The notes beneath the pieces are model-generated. The model ran no database searches, had not been told where the DNA came from, and saw only the letters and a program-made list of their open reading frames with translations. A program made the position numbers and the translations under genes. DNA of 64,000 bases, from assembly GCF_000002235.5 (NCBI RefSeq), contig NW_022145606.1, forward strand, positions 48,099,274 through 48,163,273. The letters are read 5' to 3'. Positions 21,872-33,312 of this stretch are shown here, one piece after another. Numbering within the stretch: position 1 is the first letter of the stretch; each line of letters begins with the position of its first letter. This DNA is from Strongylocentrotus purpuratus (taxonomy: Eukaryota > Echinodermata > Echinoidea > Camarodonta > Strongylocentrotidae).

Positions 21872-21949
21872 GGCCCCTGTCACGATGATGACTTTCCCTT
21901 TCAGATCCACCTCGGGAAGGTCTGGCTGGGAGCTGAGACTGGAACCCAT
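21872..21949 (-). pseudogene. Truncated SDR first exon abutting the array
   Basis: Reading on - from an ATG at 21949, the sequence gives MGSSLSSQPDLPEVD, then LKGKVIIVTGA. This parallels exon 1 of the intact SDR at 33312 (PQLPDIELKGKTIIVTGANTG). The cofactor-loop codons stop after Ala and run into the U6-derived array, so the expected NTG and GT donor are missing. No further SDR exons are seen on - below it. The best reading is a broken paralogue reduced to one exon. An alternative first exon is less likely without a donor. Confidence 0.75.
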
Positions 21950-22570
21950 GTTGGGTTGGGTTAGGTTAAAGTCAGCATTCCTGGGGAAAATAGTCAATGC
22001 AAAACCTCAGTATGTCGTTCTATCTCATTGGGTAACACAGTAATGGTTCTGGAGGGGCGCTTACTTGGGGCTAATGTACCTCTTTCCTCCCCAACAAAAA
22101 GAGTAAAACAATGAGCTCCCCTTCCAACAAAAAACAAAGATTATAAATGTATGTTGGCGCTGCACAAGTAAAGTATGAATTCACGAACCTGGGGTCGCCA
22201 AAAGCCCCCCAATATATATATATATATATATATGTATTCTTTTAATAAAACTACTGACAATAAAGGCTCATAAGGATCCAGGAAGGGTCAAACCAACTCC
22301 CCCGTAATACATAGTCTTACAAAGGAAAAGGGGAAATGGAGAAAATTAAGAAAAAGGCGAATAGGATTTCCTAAATCGAAGGACCGGGCCCCCCCCCCTT
22401 CTTTCTGACAATCCGGTATGGATCAATCCGCCCTAACCATCGCATTCAGATGTGCCTGACAGGAAGGTGACAGTGGTAAAAAAAAACAATTTGTAACTAC
22501 CTGCCAGCAACATTATTCCATATTGCATTTCGTCAGACTCGCTATAAATTACAAATTGTGAAACTACACT

Positions 22571-22990
22571 TAAAGAGCAAGTTGAGTTCTGGGAAAGGTA
22601 AACATATCATTTGTGAACGTTTCGGGTTTTTTTATGTTAGTGTGGAAGAGCATCATAGTAAAAATCATCTCTTGAAAATATCTCATATTCGAAATGGCCT
22701 TTAACAGGTAAAATTTGTTAAACACAATCTCAAGTCACAGTGTAGTCCCGTGTACACATATCTGTGTACAAAGCATGGGATCTTTAGCAAAACTGGGCAG
22801 TTATTATAATAAATAATAATAATACATAACATTTATTAGGCGCTTAATACTGATGTTTCTAAGCGCACAGTGTTCTTATCATAGTTAACACGAATACATA
22901 TCTGCTAAACGATCGGCCTTTTCCAAATCACTTCCATACAGTTTCTTTCACAATGCAATCGAATGACCTGAACTTTATCTGTATATCCCT
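22571..22990. mobile_element. Degraded interspersed repeat with AAT tail-like segment
   Basis: It shares GTTGAGTTCTGGGAAAGGTAAA and the TAGTCCCGTGTACAC and CACAATGCAATCG words with 28845-29232 and 7201-7566. At 22794-22872 it contains AATAATAAT followed by ATTTATTAGGCGCTTAATAC, a motif that looks like a retroposon 3' tail. It is non-coding. Confidence 0.5.
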
Positions 22991-23702
22991 TATCGGTCGT
23001 CCGACAATGTTCTTGTATCCCGGTTTCATATACCACCAACCGTATAGAGTTGTATTCCATTCCAACCCTATTTTTTTGGTAAACAATTGAGTAAGTCTTG
23101 CATGGCTGAAACTAAATTGCAATGAGGGCATTCTCGAATAGGTTAGGTGTAGACGTCCATGACGAGTACACTTTATAAACGTAAATCAATCTACTTCAAT
23201 AAATGCTCACCACTGTATTTTTCCCCCTCGTTATTATAGGTGTCTTTTAGCATGCATATTATTCGATTTTTATGATAGTTACTATTTTATACGTCAATAT
23301 GGTACTCTACAGCCATGTATGTTATATTGCATGTTATATTGTATGTATGTGACAACATGAAGCTTAACGCTGAATCTTGTTTTAACATGAAATTGGGATA
23401 GTTAAGTTCGTAGCTTAAAACATGAAGATTCTGCAAAATATCAGGCAATATTACATTGCTATACATGACTGAGGTATTCCACGCATGAACTCAAAGCAGT
23501 TCAATTCGCAGGGCTGCACAAATATAACGCATGTTCAAACATTTAACACCAAAGCTGAGACGATATATTGTGAGCGTAAAGTCTTCCTGCATTTTTGTAT
23601 CACTACAAACACACTCCAGCCCATTATTGTTATTGCCCATAGAGAGTTGAAACTCTCAATTAGTAGAAGTAGCAGAAGTAGTAGTAGTAGTAGTAGTATG
23701 GC

Positions 23703-24334
23703 GGTGTGACCAAAGTTCGCGCGTGACCAAAGTTCGCTTTCTCAAAAAATCGGTAAGATTTCGAAAATCTGATATCACCAATGGAAAGAGGGTCATAAAA
23801 TTACCCTGAAACGAAATTTTCTTTAGAATTGGGTGCGAAATTGTGAAAATATTGACAAAAGATCGGCAAATTTTGCAGTTATTTGCGTCCGTTCCGAAAA
23901 ATTATCAACTTACCGATAAGGGTCTGGAAATCTTCATTTTGAGATCAGAAATCCTAAAAATTGTAAGTAAAGAGTGGTACTAACTGATTGTACGATATCT
24001 TGCCTTGCAAATTATGATATTACCTTATTTTTGATGGATCGCATTTTTTGATAAATCAACTGTAAACCACCGTGCGTGAAGTTAGGTCTCATTGTTTTTA
24101 TGACTTTTTTAGATGCAGCGCGCACGCACGATCGGACATCGAATTTTTAGATCGCGATATCTCCGAAATCCTTCGACGGTAAATTTTTCTAGTTGAACCA
24201 ATCTGTAGTAAAAAACTTTGCTGTCCATTTGGTAATAATTGAAATAAATAAACTTGTGTAGAATGTGAGAAATCATAGATCGAATATCACATTTTGTAAG
24301 CTGTTCTAAAATGTCCGCGAACTTTGGTCACCCC
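23703..24334. mobile_element. TIR element with GTGACCAAAGTTCGCG ends
   Basis: It starts GGTGTGACCAAAGTTCGCG and ends CGCGAACTTTGGTCACCCC. AGT microsatellite lies on both sides, as if the element had landed in it. A diverged relative in reverse orientation lies at 38345-40665. The frames in it encode nothing recognisable. Confidence 0.75.
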
Positions 24335-24354
24335 TTCATAGTAGTAGTAATAGT

Positions 24355-24418
<64 letters not shown>

Positions 24419-24522
24419 ACATCAGCGGTAGTAGTAGTAGTAGTTGTTGTAGTAGTAGTTGTAGTAGCAGTTGTAGTAGTAGTTGTAGTAGTAGTAGTAG
24501 TAGTAGTAGTAGCAGCAGCAGC

Positions 24523-24567
<45 letters not shown>

Positions 24568-24788
24568 TGTTGTAGTTGTAGTTGTAGTAGCAGTTGTAGT
24601 AGTAGTTGTAGTAGCAGTGCAGTAGTAGTAGTAGTAGGAGCAACGGTAGTAGTAGTGGTAGTAGTAGTAGTAGTCATAGTAGTAGTTGTAGCAGTAGTTG
24701 TGAAAATAGCTGTAGTAGTAGTTGCAGTAGTAGTTGAAGAGTAGTTGTTGTAGCAGTTGTAGCATTAGTTGAAGTGTAGTTGTAGTAA

Positions 24789-24825
<37 letters not shown>

Positions 24826-24956
24826 CGTAGTAGTAGTTGTAGCAGTAGTTGTGAAAGTAGTGTTAGTAGTAGTTGCAGTAGTAGTTGAAGAGTAGTTGTA
24901 GTAGCAGTTGTATCAGTAGTTGAAGTGTAGTTGTAGTAGTTGTTGTAGTAGTAGTT

Positions 24957-24988
<32 letters not shown>

Positions 24989-25004
24989 TGTTGTTGTTGT
25001 TGAG
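24335..25004. repeat. (AGT)n trinucleotide array
   Basis: About 670 bp of AGT with TGT and AGC interruptions; a short outlier run is at 23660-23698. Poly-Val, poly-Thr and poly-Leu frames across it are compositional. Confidence 0.97.
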
Positions 25005-25479
25005 TTTTTATTGGGTGGCTTGTTTAGCACTACGCTATAATCAGCATCATGTTACATTACACAAATTTAGAAACAATACATTATCGGATATACAATCATG
25101 TTCAAATGAAAGACTGATTTTTATTTTCATAACGCAAGTCTGTAGATAAATGAAAAACATCGTGCGTTGCGCGTTGTCTCTGTTTCAAACTGCATAACAT
25201 TCATCCTACTTCAAACAAGCAAACGGACAGTCATTTTTCATCGCTGTTTCCAAAGATTATGATATTCATTGAATCATTTACAAACTCGAAAAATGAATGC
25301 ACAATGATAATACATACCCCGATCATTTCGTTGTTGTTGTAAGCACACAACCAGCCAATTTAATATTGACTAGCATTATGTTTCGTTGTACGGAGACGGC
25401 CTACATGAAATTGGTTTAAAGGTCGGTTTATGGTTTGCACAATGGACCCTTGACAAATAAGCTCTGTCCTGCTGCTGCT

Positions 25480-25705
25480 ATAACTACTATTACTATTAGG
25501 CCTACTTTTACTACTTCTACTACCACTACCCCTACTCCTACTACTACTACTACTACTACAAATACTACTACTACTACTACCACTTCAACTACTACTACTA
25601 CTACGACGACGACGACGACTTCGACGTCGACTGCTTCTACTACTACAATCATTACTACTACTACTTCTACTACTACTATTGCTACTACTACTACTTCTAA
25701 TAAAA
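25480..25705. repeat. (CTA)n trinucleotide array
   Basis: CTA/CTT repeats with a short GAC run, roughly the complement of the AGT array 0.5 kb away. Inverted pairing between the two is possible. Confidence 0.93.
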
Positions 25706-25973
25706 ATATTATTAATATTGATATATATATAACGTTCCAATTGGATACAGCAGTATACATGTATGTGTGAATACAACCTATAACGTGGGAGTAAATTAAA
25801 TTCTCATCCTTTTCCTTTTCTGAAGAGTTTCATGAATATAATAATTTTGTTGTCCCTTTAATAAATTGCTATCAAAACAGCTAGAACTTTCGAACTTTAG
25901 TTTCGAAAGCATGTGAAAAGGAGCTAGTCCCTATAATTGTATTGTACGATATTGTATCTCTTTCAGAACACGT

Positions 25974-26123
25974 GGGCCCCGTTTCACAAAGCCTCCTTTC
26001 AATGACAAATGACAAAATTCAGTAACAAATCTGCTGATAACCAATCAGAAGCAAGGATTTCAGTAGCTTATAACAAAAACTGGCATTTGTCACTGATGAC
26101 AAGTTTTGTGAAACACCCCCCCC
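25974..26123. mobile_element. MITE with GTTTCACAAA inverted ends
   Basis: It starts GGGCCCCGTTTCACAAAGCC and ends GTTTTGTGAAACACCCC, with internal CAATGACAAATGACA and CATTTGTCACTGATGACA arms. A truncated relative lies at 26320-26400 and another at 49727-49864. Confidence 0.8.
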
Positions 26124-26319
26124 TGAACGTATTTCCGACCACGGTCCAAAGTCCAGGCTATTATGGTTTCTTTGTCAAGGCAATATATTTATAAAGTAAA
26201 TATCAAATATCCGTGGTTTGTAAACATAACCTGTGCTTGTTATCAACTTGAACTTTCGAGGATCACTCGTGATTTTAAAGTGACTCGGTAACTTTGCCTC
26301 AGATTCTGAAACAAATCCT

Positions 26320-26400
26320 GGGGGGGGGGGGGGTGTTTCACAAAACTTGTCATCAGTGACAAATGACAGTTTTTATTATAAGCTACTGGAAACGCACCCC
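26320..26400. mobile_element. Truncated GTTTCACAAA MITE after a poly(G) run
   Basis: A poly(G) run, then GTGTTTCACAAAACTTGTCA, continuing to TATAAGCTACTGGAAACGC, where the homology stops. Confidence 0.65.
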
Positions 26401-26539
26401 TCTCAAAAAATGAAATGAAAGCTCTTATTACCAATCATGTGAAAGGATATGTTTTGACTAATACGTGATGATACCAATTTTGCCGGGAAACCGCCTACTA
26501 ATATATTTGGTTAATTATTATCTATCCAGATATATTAAA

Positions 26540-26745
26540 ATATCGCGTGGTCCCATATACATCTTTCTATGTACGGTGCTTGTAACATTACAAAGACGGG
26601 GCCAAATTTCTTATCATTTTGATGATTCCAAAACCTTGCAGTACACACCAATACTTATATATGCTAGATGATCAACCATTTCTGATCGATTCCACAACGT
26701 TTCTTCCACAATGCATTCACATGACCACCAAACGGACTTTAAATC
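26540..26745. mobile_element. Interspersed repeat fragment
   Basis: It contains TCCCATATACATCTTTCTATG, AACCTTGCAGTACACACC and CTTCCACAATGCATTC, the body of the dispersed family also seen at 3440, 7201, 22571 and 28845. Confidence 0.55.
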
Positions 26746-26804
26746 GACTACAAACCGACCGACCGATTCTTGGCTATAGAAGTAATGACATATTTCGTTC
26801 GGTC

Positions 26805-26850
26805 TGTTGTCGGTCCGGTGTCGGTCCGGTGTCGGTCCGGTGTCGGTCTT
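26805..26850 (+). repeat. Short tandem TGTCGGTCCGG repeat
   Basis: About four units of an 11-bp CG-containing word. Nothing marks a function. Confidence 0.8.
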
Positions 26851-27017
26851 GTCGGTGTGACTAAGGTATGAGATCATTTTTTGCCGCAGCCCGAAGGTGA
26901 TCTGTGACCCTAGACGAAGTCGATATGCAAAGTGCAGCGTTGAGAACACCAAGGAGCTATAGTTGTATCAGCGACCGTGACCGTTTCCATCTCCCTCATA
27001 TCATTTATTTATCCCTA

Positions 27018-27101
27018 TCTCTCTCTCTCTCTCCCTTTCTCTCTCCCTCTCTTTCTCTCTCCCTCTCTTTCTCTCTCCCTCTCTTTCTCTCTCCCTCTCT
27101 T

Positions 27102-27142
<41 letters not shown>

Positions 27143-27146
27143 TATT
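27018..27146. repeat. (CT)n microsatellite
   Basis: CTCTCTTT and CTCTCCCT alternate for about 130 bp. The Ser/Leu-rich frames are artefacts. Confidence 0.95.
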
Positions 27147-27637
27147 ATATAAAGCATATGAACATAGTATATCGTACGCCCTTTCAAAATATATTTATGT
27201 AATCTTAATTTATTTGTGCAGATGACTAATGTGATGGAATGGAAACATGAAATTCATCCTGTCCGGCTTAGGTTCCGTGCGCTCCCTATTATACATAAAA
27301 ATGTTATCCTGTATTTCTTTCGTATTTCTTACCCGTTTACCTTTAGAAAGCCAGGCATACATAACATATTAATACAATTTTAACATATATCGTGATAGAA
27401 GACTGTCGTAAATTGGTCGTAAAGTGGTAAACACGTCGTACGGAAGACGCGTCGTAATTACGACGTCATCATGACATCTTTAAAAGACTATTTTTTCCAA
27501 GATAATTTTGTCGCATTCATGCAGTGACGATGTCATTATGACGTCTTTAAAAAAAAAAAACTAATTTTTCCAATATAATTTGTGTGGATGATATAATTTA
27601 ATGTAAATAATTATACGAAACGCATTCTTGTCAAATT

Positions 27638-30600
27638 TCAGACTACGTTTAGTTCATGAAGCATTTCTTCTGTGACGTAATCCTTGAGACAGTCTAAGGT
27701 GTAATTCCATAGGATCTCCTGTTTCGCCTCGTCTCTAAAAGGAAAATGAAAAGAAGGATAAAAAGACGAGGTTTTAAGGGCTAAACCTTAAACTTTTATG
27801 GGACATAGCACATTCCGCGTTTTGGTGTTGTAACGCTAATGTTTTTGAACTACGAAAAGATGTCGGTGAGTTCAAAATGTTTTATGAATGTATGATCAGG
27901 ATGAACACGAGAAAGACACATTGATTAAACATGTTTTAGGGAAAATTAACTGTTAGGCATTATGTTTTAGCATATAGTTAAGCATATTTTAGAATATTAC
28001 ATTACTTGGCTGTTGTTAAGCTGATGGATGTCAATATATTCTTTTTTAAGTAGGAGGTTGTCGTGGTCCCCAAATTCCAAAATCATAATTAATATAATAT
28101 AAGGTTTACCTTGGCAGAGCGGTGAGAGTCTGTGGCTTCGAACTCTCAAAATACAGCGCTGTCTTCCCATCGTACACCGGGTTAGCCGCGGCGTGAAGTC
28201 CCGTCAACGCTCCGTCGAAAGGATTTCTCATCATTCCTATAGTGTATAAAGTAACAGAAAAATGTCTGCAAAATAACCAAACACTTTTATTTGATACGTA
28301 AGCACTATAATTTGCTGAATAACGGAAAAAAATCATCGACTCCAAACCGATTTAATTTTCCCTCTCCAAACAAGCATTAAACCCCTCGTAATTTAGATCC
28401 TCGGCCATTAAATTAACATGTTCATATTAAATGATATCACATTTTGTTCCAAAATAAGATCGATTTACCACTATTAAATATGCATCCGTTTCATGAGCAC
28501 GTATCCAGTATTTATATTTTGTCTCCATGTACTTCACAATTTTGTCTGCAATGACCTTTATCTGCTCATGCTCAGACTGCAACTATGAACTGGCTTATCA
28601 TCAAAGATCGACGATGTTTGTTTTCTTTTTCTTTCCAGTATGGATTTTTCCAGTAGTGCAAATAGTAATTTACCAAATTTGAATGGCCCTATAAAGAGTG
28701 GCATACTGAATTACTTAGTTGCCGTCAGGAAAATCTTGTTTTTTCTTGTGGCTGGCTGACAGGGGCGCTTGTGCACATCATAACACCAGATCGAATGATC
28801 AAGAACCCACGTTTTTGCCATTAGTATAAATGGTAATTTTGTTTAAAGAGAAGGTTGAGTTCTGAGAAGAGGTAAAACATAATTTGTGAGCGTTATCATT
28901 CGTATTATGCAAGTGTGGAAGAACATCAGATAAGACATGTTCTCTGAAAAGCATGGCTCTTCAAATGCCTTCATATTCTAAATATGTCATGTACATCGTA
29001 AAACTCGGGGGGTAGGTTTTTTACGCCACGTGTTCGTGTAGTCCCATATACATCTTTTCGTGTACAGTGTTTTTAACTTTATCAAGACTTGGCCAATTTC
29101 TTATCATTTTGATGATTCCAGAACCTTGCAATACACACAAATTCTTATATGCTAGATGATTAATCTTTTCTGGTCGATTCCACACCGTTTCTTTCACAAT
29201 GCAATCGCATGACCAGAACTCAACTTCATCTAAAGAGTGGCATACTTAATGACTTGGTCGCCCACAGGAAGATCTTGGTACTTCGTGTGACTGGCTGGTC
29301 TTCCCTGGAGTTGATTTCTGTAGCAACGACCCCAGGATGAACAGAAAACACGCTGACCTTTGACCCCTTCAATCTTCTCGCTAAAGAAAACATCTGCATA
29401 ATCTATGGAGGAAAAAACAATTGAAAAAAGGTCAGAAAACTAAACCAAAGGCAATATTTTAAGAGACTTCTTCCAGTTAAGTGCCGCTTCATGGTGATGA
29501 AGATAATCGCACGACAATGGCAATTAAGTCATAAAGATATTCTTTAGGTAATACAATTTGCCGGGTATTGAAAATTAATTTCTTGACAATCTTTGTAATC
29601 TATTTACTAATATATACATATATTTGCATCCATGATCATACATCAACTCGTCTTTAAAAAAATTCACGTTTATTTGACGAAATTTGATAGGGCTCTAAAT
29701 AAATTATGTTCAAGACTCTCAAGACTTCCCTCTCGCTTTCGATTTTGCATGCACATGTCTAAGGAGTTAGGTACTCGTATCGTTAAGTTATAGATATACA
29801 TACACCTGGCGGGGGAGATTTAGAACACAGGCGAATATGACACAAGACGCCTAACCAGCAAATCACAAGTTTAATATTACTATGTACCCTAATAGGAGAT
29901 TTAGTTTATAGTTAGTAGTAAGTTCTCGTTGACCTTGTACTTGACCTTGAAGTAAAACCCGGAATTATTTTATTGAACTTATTGAATACAATTTTCTTAA
30001 GGTCATGACACTTAAAGGGAGAAGGTCATCACTTTCCATGTGCATTAGGTCATAGTAAACTGACACCAGACTTGGTGGAAATCTTGCACACAGAATATCT
30101 GTAGTCTCATAATAATAAAATACTTTCTCAGAGAGTCTTCGGGGGAGGAAAATGTAATACATGATCTTTCCACATGGGACCATTAGTGGAAAATAACGAG
30201 CATTACATAAGGCCTGTTGGACATATAAAACTGAATTTGTTTCGATCCTGGTGATCGACAACACATGTTATTATAGGCTAACACCCGAATGGTGTCGAAT
30301 TCCCAATGAGCGCCAATTTATATATGCGTGACACTCACCTGGTATAATTTTGTCGTTCCATAAACAGTCATCTTATCTTTCTCGTTGAAGCACTGTATAT
30401 CATGAGGGTCCCATTTTGAGAACCGATGCATCAACGACGATATTAAAACGATCCGTGTATCGTTACCTGTCGCCTTCAACACCGGAAGTAAATACAGGAT
30501 CAACAGGAAGTGTGACAGATAGTTGACCTGGAAGTGAATCTCGAATCCGTCAGCGGTTGGTTCTATATTAATGACCAAAACAAAATACTTATCTAGAAGT

Positions 30601-33312
30601 GAGGATGATTATAATGATAAACATTACTTTTTTCATAAACATATATGATTTGATTTAATTTGGTTGTATTTATTAGATTGATTTAAGTATCATCGTTTCA
30701 AACCTATAGTTTGTCGCAAATAAGTGGCATTGATACAATTTTTTCCACTGCGATTATGGAAGAATGAATATAATGGAGGGCATTATACAAAGACCTACCT
30801 TCAACACCAATACGGTAAGCAATGACATGATGAAGATTGCTTGACTATACAAAATAAATAATTTAAACAAAAGGAAATATTCCTTTCTGTCTCTTCCTTT
30901 CTCCATCGTACACACCCACAACACATAAACAAACTACAGCTCTCTCTCTCTCTCTCTCTCTCTCTTGCTCTCTTTGGCTCTACCTGAAAGCCCCTCCATG
31001 TTTGACTCTCCCTTTCTTTGTCCGGTAATCGATGGTTACTCTCGTAATTATGCTGTGCCGCGCATTGATATTGAGGAAAGTCAATGGTAAATCGCAATGA
31101 AAGCCTTGTGACTCAATTAAAATAACGGGTTTTGAAAACGGGTCTTTGTTTGTGGACCATTTGTACTTCTGATTGGCTAACATATTTCATTCTTATGATA
31201 ATAGTCATAATAATTGTAATAATGATGATAATAAAAATGATAATAATTTTGTTTACCAAGGCATGCCCGGGAAACCTCATCACCACACTAACCTGTTATT
31301 CATGAGGGCCCTGAAATTTCACACCAGCACTAGCCAGGTACCCATTTATACCTGAATGGAGAGTGACAAATGTCTTGCCAAAAGATCCTCCATAGCCTTG
31401 CACTACGCCAATAACAAAGGTCAAGACAAGTCTTTATCTCACACAGGCCGGGCCGGGCAAGTATCATAATCACAGAAACGTAAGTAGAGCTGCAGAACAG
31501 AGAGCAAGACGCCCTCTCACACCAATTAGCCTGGCGGAAATCATCGAAATCGATAGATAGCGCCAACAAACTAAACCCAACAACAACAACAACAACGATT
31601 GTGTCGGGCTGGGATTTAAACCCTAGACGAAATAATACATCTTGATACATACCATCCGGCCCCCAGGCCATTCCAGCGTTGCATAGGAGCACGTGGAGAG
31701 AATATCCCTTGGCCTTGTACTCCTTAGCAAAGGTCACAGTACTTGCCAATGACCCGAGGTCAAGGGGCATGAACTCTACATCAAGTTCATCAGCCTGTAT
31801 AAGTAAAATTGGGAAATAAGTTTTATCATTATTGCGAGTGCTCTCACTTGTTTCCAATTTCAGGCAATATATTATAATTGTCGGTTGTTTTGCCAAAGAG
31901 ATACTCTTTGGTTTTGCCTAGATCATGGCATGAATATGTTGTAACTATAAATGTTTCATTGTATGCCCTCCTTCATCATTTCTCTACGACTTGTGCAATT
32001 TTGTTTTAAACAAATATTTTAGAACTTTGTTCGTGACACAATCACTTTTGTTGAATATCGTTTACGAAATATATCGTCAATACAATAACCATACCACCAG
32101 AGGGGTATAAGAGAAAGTATTTCTCACCTTGATAATAATCTTGGCATCTTTCTCCGAGGACCTTTCTTGGATGTGTTCCTCTTTCATTCGTTGTATAGCC
32201 TGCCAAAGAAATGACATTTTTAAAAAGAAAGACATTTTTATGATTACTTTAACATCCACATATAACATAAAAACAGATCCCAAAGGGAAGTTATGTTCTT
32301 TGTAATGGTGTATACTTTCTATAGTTATGTTCTTTGTAATAGTGTATACTTTATATAGGACTATAAGCTATATATACTCATATGTTTCACCAATGTGTGC
32401 AGACTGAAACAATTCATTTATTCAGTAATTAAAAACAAATTATGATTAATGATTTTAAGTAATCACACACTATTAGTGTAAAAAAATACAAGTCTCTAAA
32501 CAAAAGTTATCAAAGTAATTATTTCAAAATTATACCTGATTCGCTTTTTCTTCTGAACGGCATGCTAGAATGACCTTTGACCCGAGTTGGGCAAGAGTCT
32601 TCGCTGTCTCATACCCAATTCCTATAGGTGAGAAGTATGATTTCATTATTGAAAGAAGCAGAAAAAAATTAGGGGGTTTTAGATATATCACAGCACGGTT
32701 TTTGCTATAGCGTGAACATAAGAAGAATCCGCTTATACCGTCCTTAAGTGTACAACAATAATGATTTATATCATTTGATGGAAGAAAACAAATCCTAATT
32801 TACGTAGACTATGTGGAATATATATAGTTCTTTTATGATTGTATCATTACAAACTTCTGCATCCGTTAAATTACTTTGGAGTTTTATACTGTACCATTTC
32901 ATTAAACATTACTTTCTTACCTATACAGACCTACTCAAGAAGGATACGGGACTTGAACTGTCAGAGGTAAAAGCAGCCATGCTGGACAGGAATGTGTGGA
33001 AGGCCATCACATCTTGGGCAGTTGACCCGACTTAAGTAAGTAAGTATTACAAGCTTCATATACCGGTAGGCGTATAACCATTTTTCTCCCGATACACGTC
33101 TTATTTATTTTACTACTCTGTCTTGTATACTCTCAGCGTTTTTGGTTTTTATCCGTTCTATGGTATACACGTTTTAACATCAACCTGTAATGCGAAAATG
33201 TGATTTTAAGTTATGCCTTTAACTTACCAGTATTTGCACCTGTGACTATAATCGTCTTCCCTTTCAGTTCAATATCAGGAAGCTGGGGTGGTGTACCAAA
33301 GCTTGCCCCCAT
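27638..33312 (-). CDS. Short-chain dehydrogenase/reductase, WWOX/retinol-dehydrogenase-like
   Basis: Eight coding exons on - join in phase to 326 residues: 33312-33228, 32621-32536, 32199-32128, 31794-31653, 30562-30339, 29393-29246, 28236-28110 and 27734-27638 (stop TGA). All introns are GT/AG. The product should be an NAD(P)-dependent oxidoreductase with a Rossmann fold. Cofactor loop TGANTGIG is at residues 24-31, the NAG motif at 120-122, Ser170/171 near the usual catalytic Ser, and YxxxK at Tyr196-Lys200 (YGTTK). PG of SVHPGVVATE follows the active site, and the length is typical of retinol-dehydrogenase-like SDRs. There is no WW domain and no clear membrane anchor at the N-terminus. Exon 7 could instead read through to an immediate TAA at 28107, giving a shorter tail, but the spliced ending continues a family-like C-terminus (EILWNYTLDCLKDYV). 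Substrate is unknown. A broken first exon of a paralogue lies at 21872-21949. Confidence 0.92.
28845..29232. mobile_element. Interspersed repeat in SDR intron 6
   Basis: It starts TTAAAGAGAAGGTTGAGTTC, and its far end is the inverse GAACTCAACTTCATCTAAAG, close to the exon 6 donor. The body is shared with 22571-22990 and 26540-26745. It is non-coding. Confidence 0.6.
31190..31655 (-). mobile_element. SINE-like element in SDR intron 4
   Basis: Read on -, GGGTTTAAATCCC (near 31621) resembles a Pol III B box. A body with GGTATAAATGGGTACC follows, and it ends in ATTATTATCATC repeats (31190-31250) like a retroposon tail. No clean A box is seen, so the call is tentative. Confidence 0.4.
32919..33052 (+). 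mobile_element. LINE 3' end (non-LTR reverse transcriptase C-terminus) in SDR intron 1
   Basis: The frame TDLLKKDTGL, then ELSEVKAAMLDRNVWKAI, ending at a stop, resembles the extreme C-terminus of many CR1/L2/RTE-type LINE ORF2 proteins (DTGL...AMxDRxxW pattern). It is followed by a (TAAG)n tail. It is 5'-truncated to about 130 bp and lies antisense to the SDR gene. Confidence 0.65.

Larger units (their letters stand above)
1..21900 (+). repeat. Segmental duplication, copy A
   Basis: This stretch is colinear with 46642-64000. Shared landmarks in order are P450 exons 5-7, hAT-like and piggyBac-like MITEs, a GA-rich block, two leader units, a mariner-like MITE, a GTAA-rich inverted-repeat element, a U6 gene, a poly(A) signal and the U6-derived array. 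The offset is 46,641 bp at the P450 exon and 43,413 bp at U6, because copy A has more insertions. Exons of the two copies differ by roughly 2-4 % by eye. The left boundary is off the window. Confidence 0.93.

Noticed and set aside
21088-22043. Long frames of 125 to 336 codons on both strands with 13-residue repeats
   Set aside because: They arise because the U6-derived unit is 39 bp with no stops in several frames. Both strands are open together, and copy B has deletions that break every frame.
24311-24765. Poly-Val, poly-Thr and poly-Leu reading frames
   Set aside because: Direct translation of the (AGT)n microsatellite, with no other protein signal.
30801-31097. Frame on - rich in Arg/Glu within SDR intron 4
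   Set aside because: Driven by a CT microsatellite near 30943-30968 and lying in an intron of the SDR gene.
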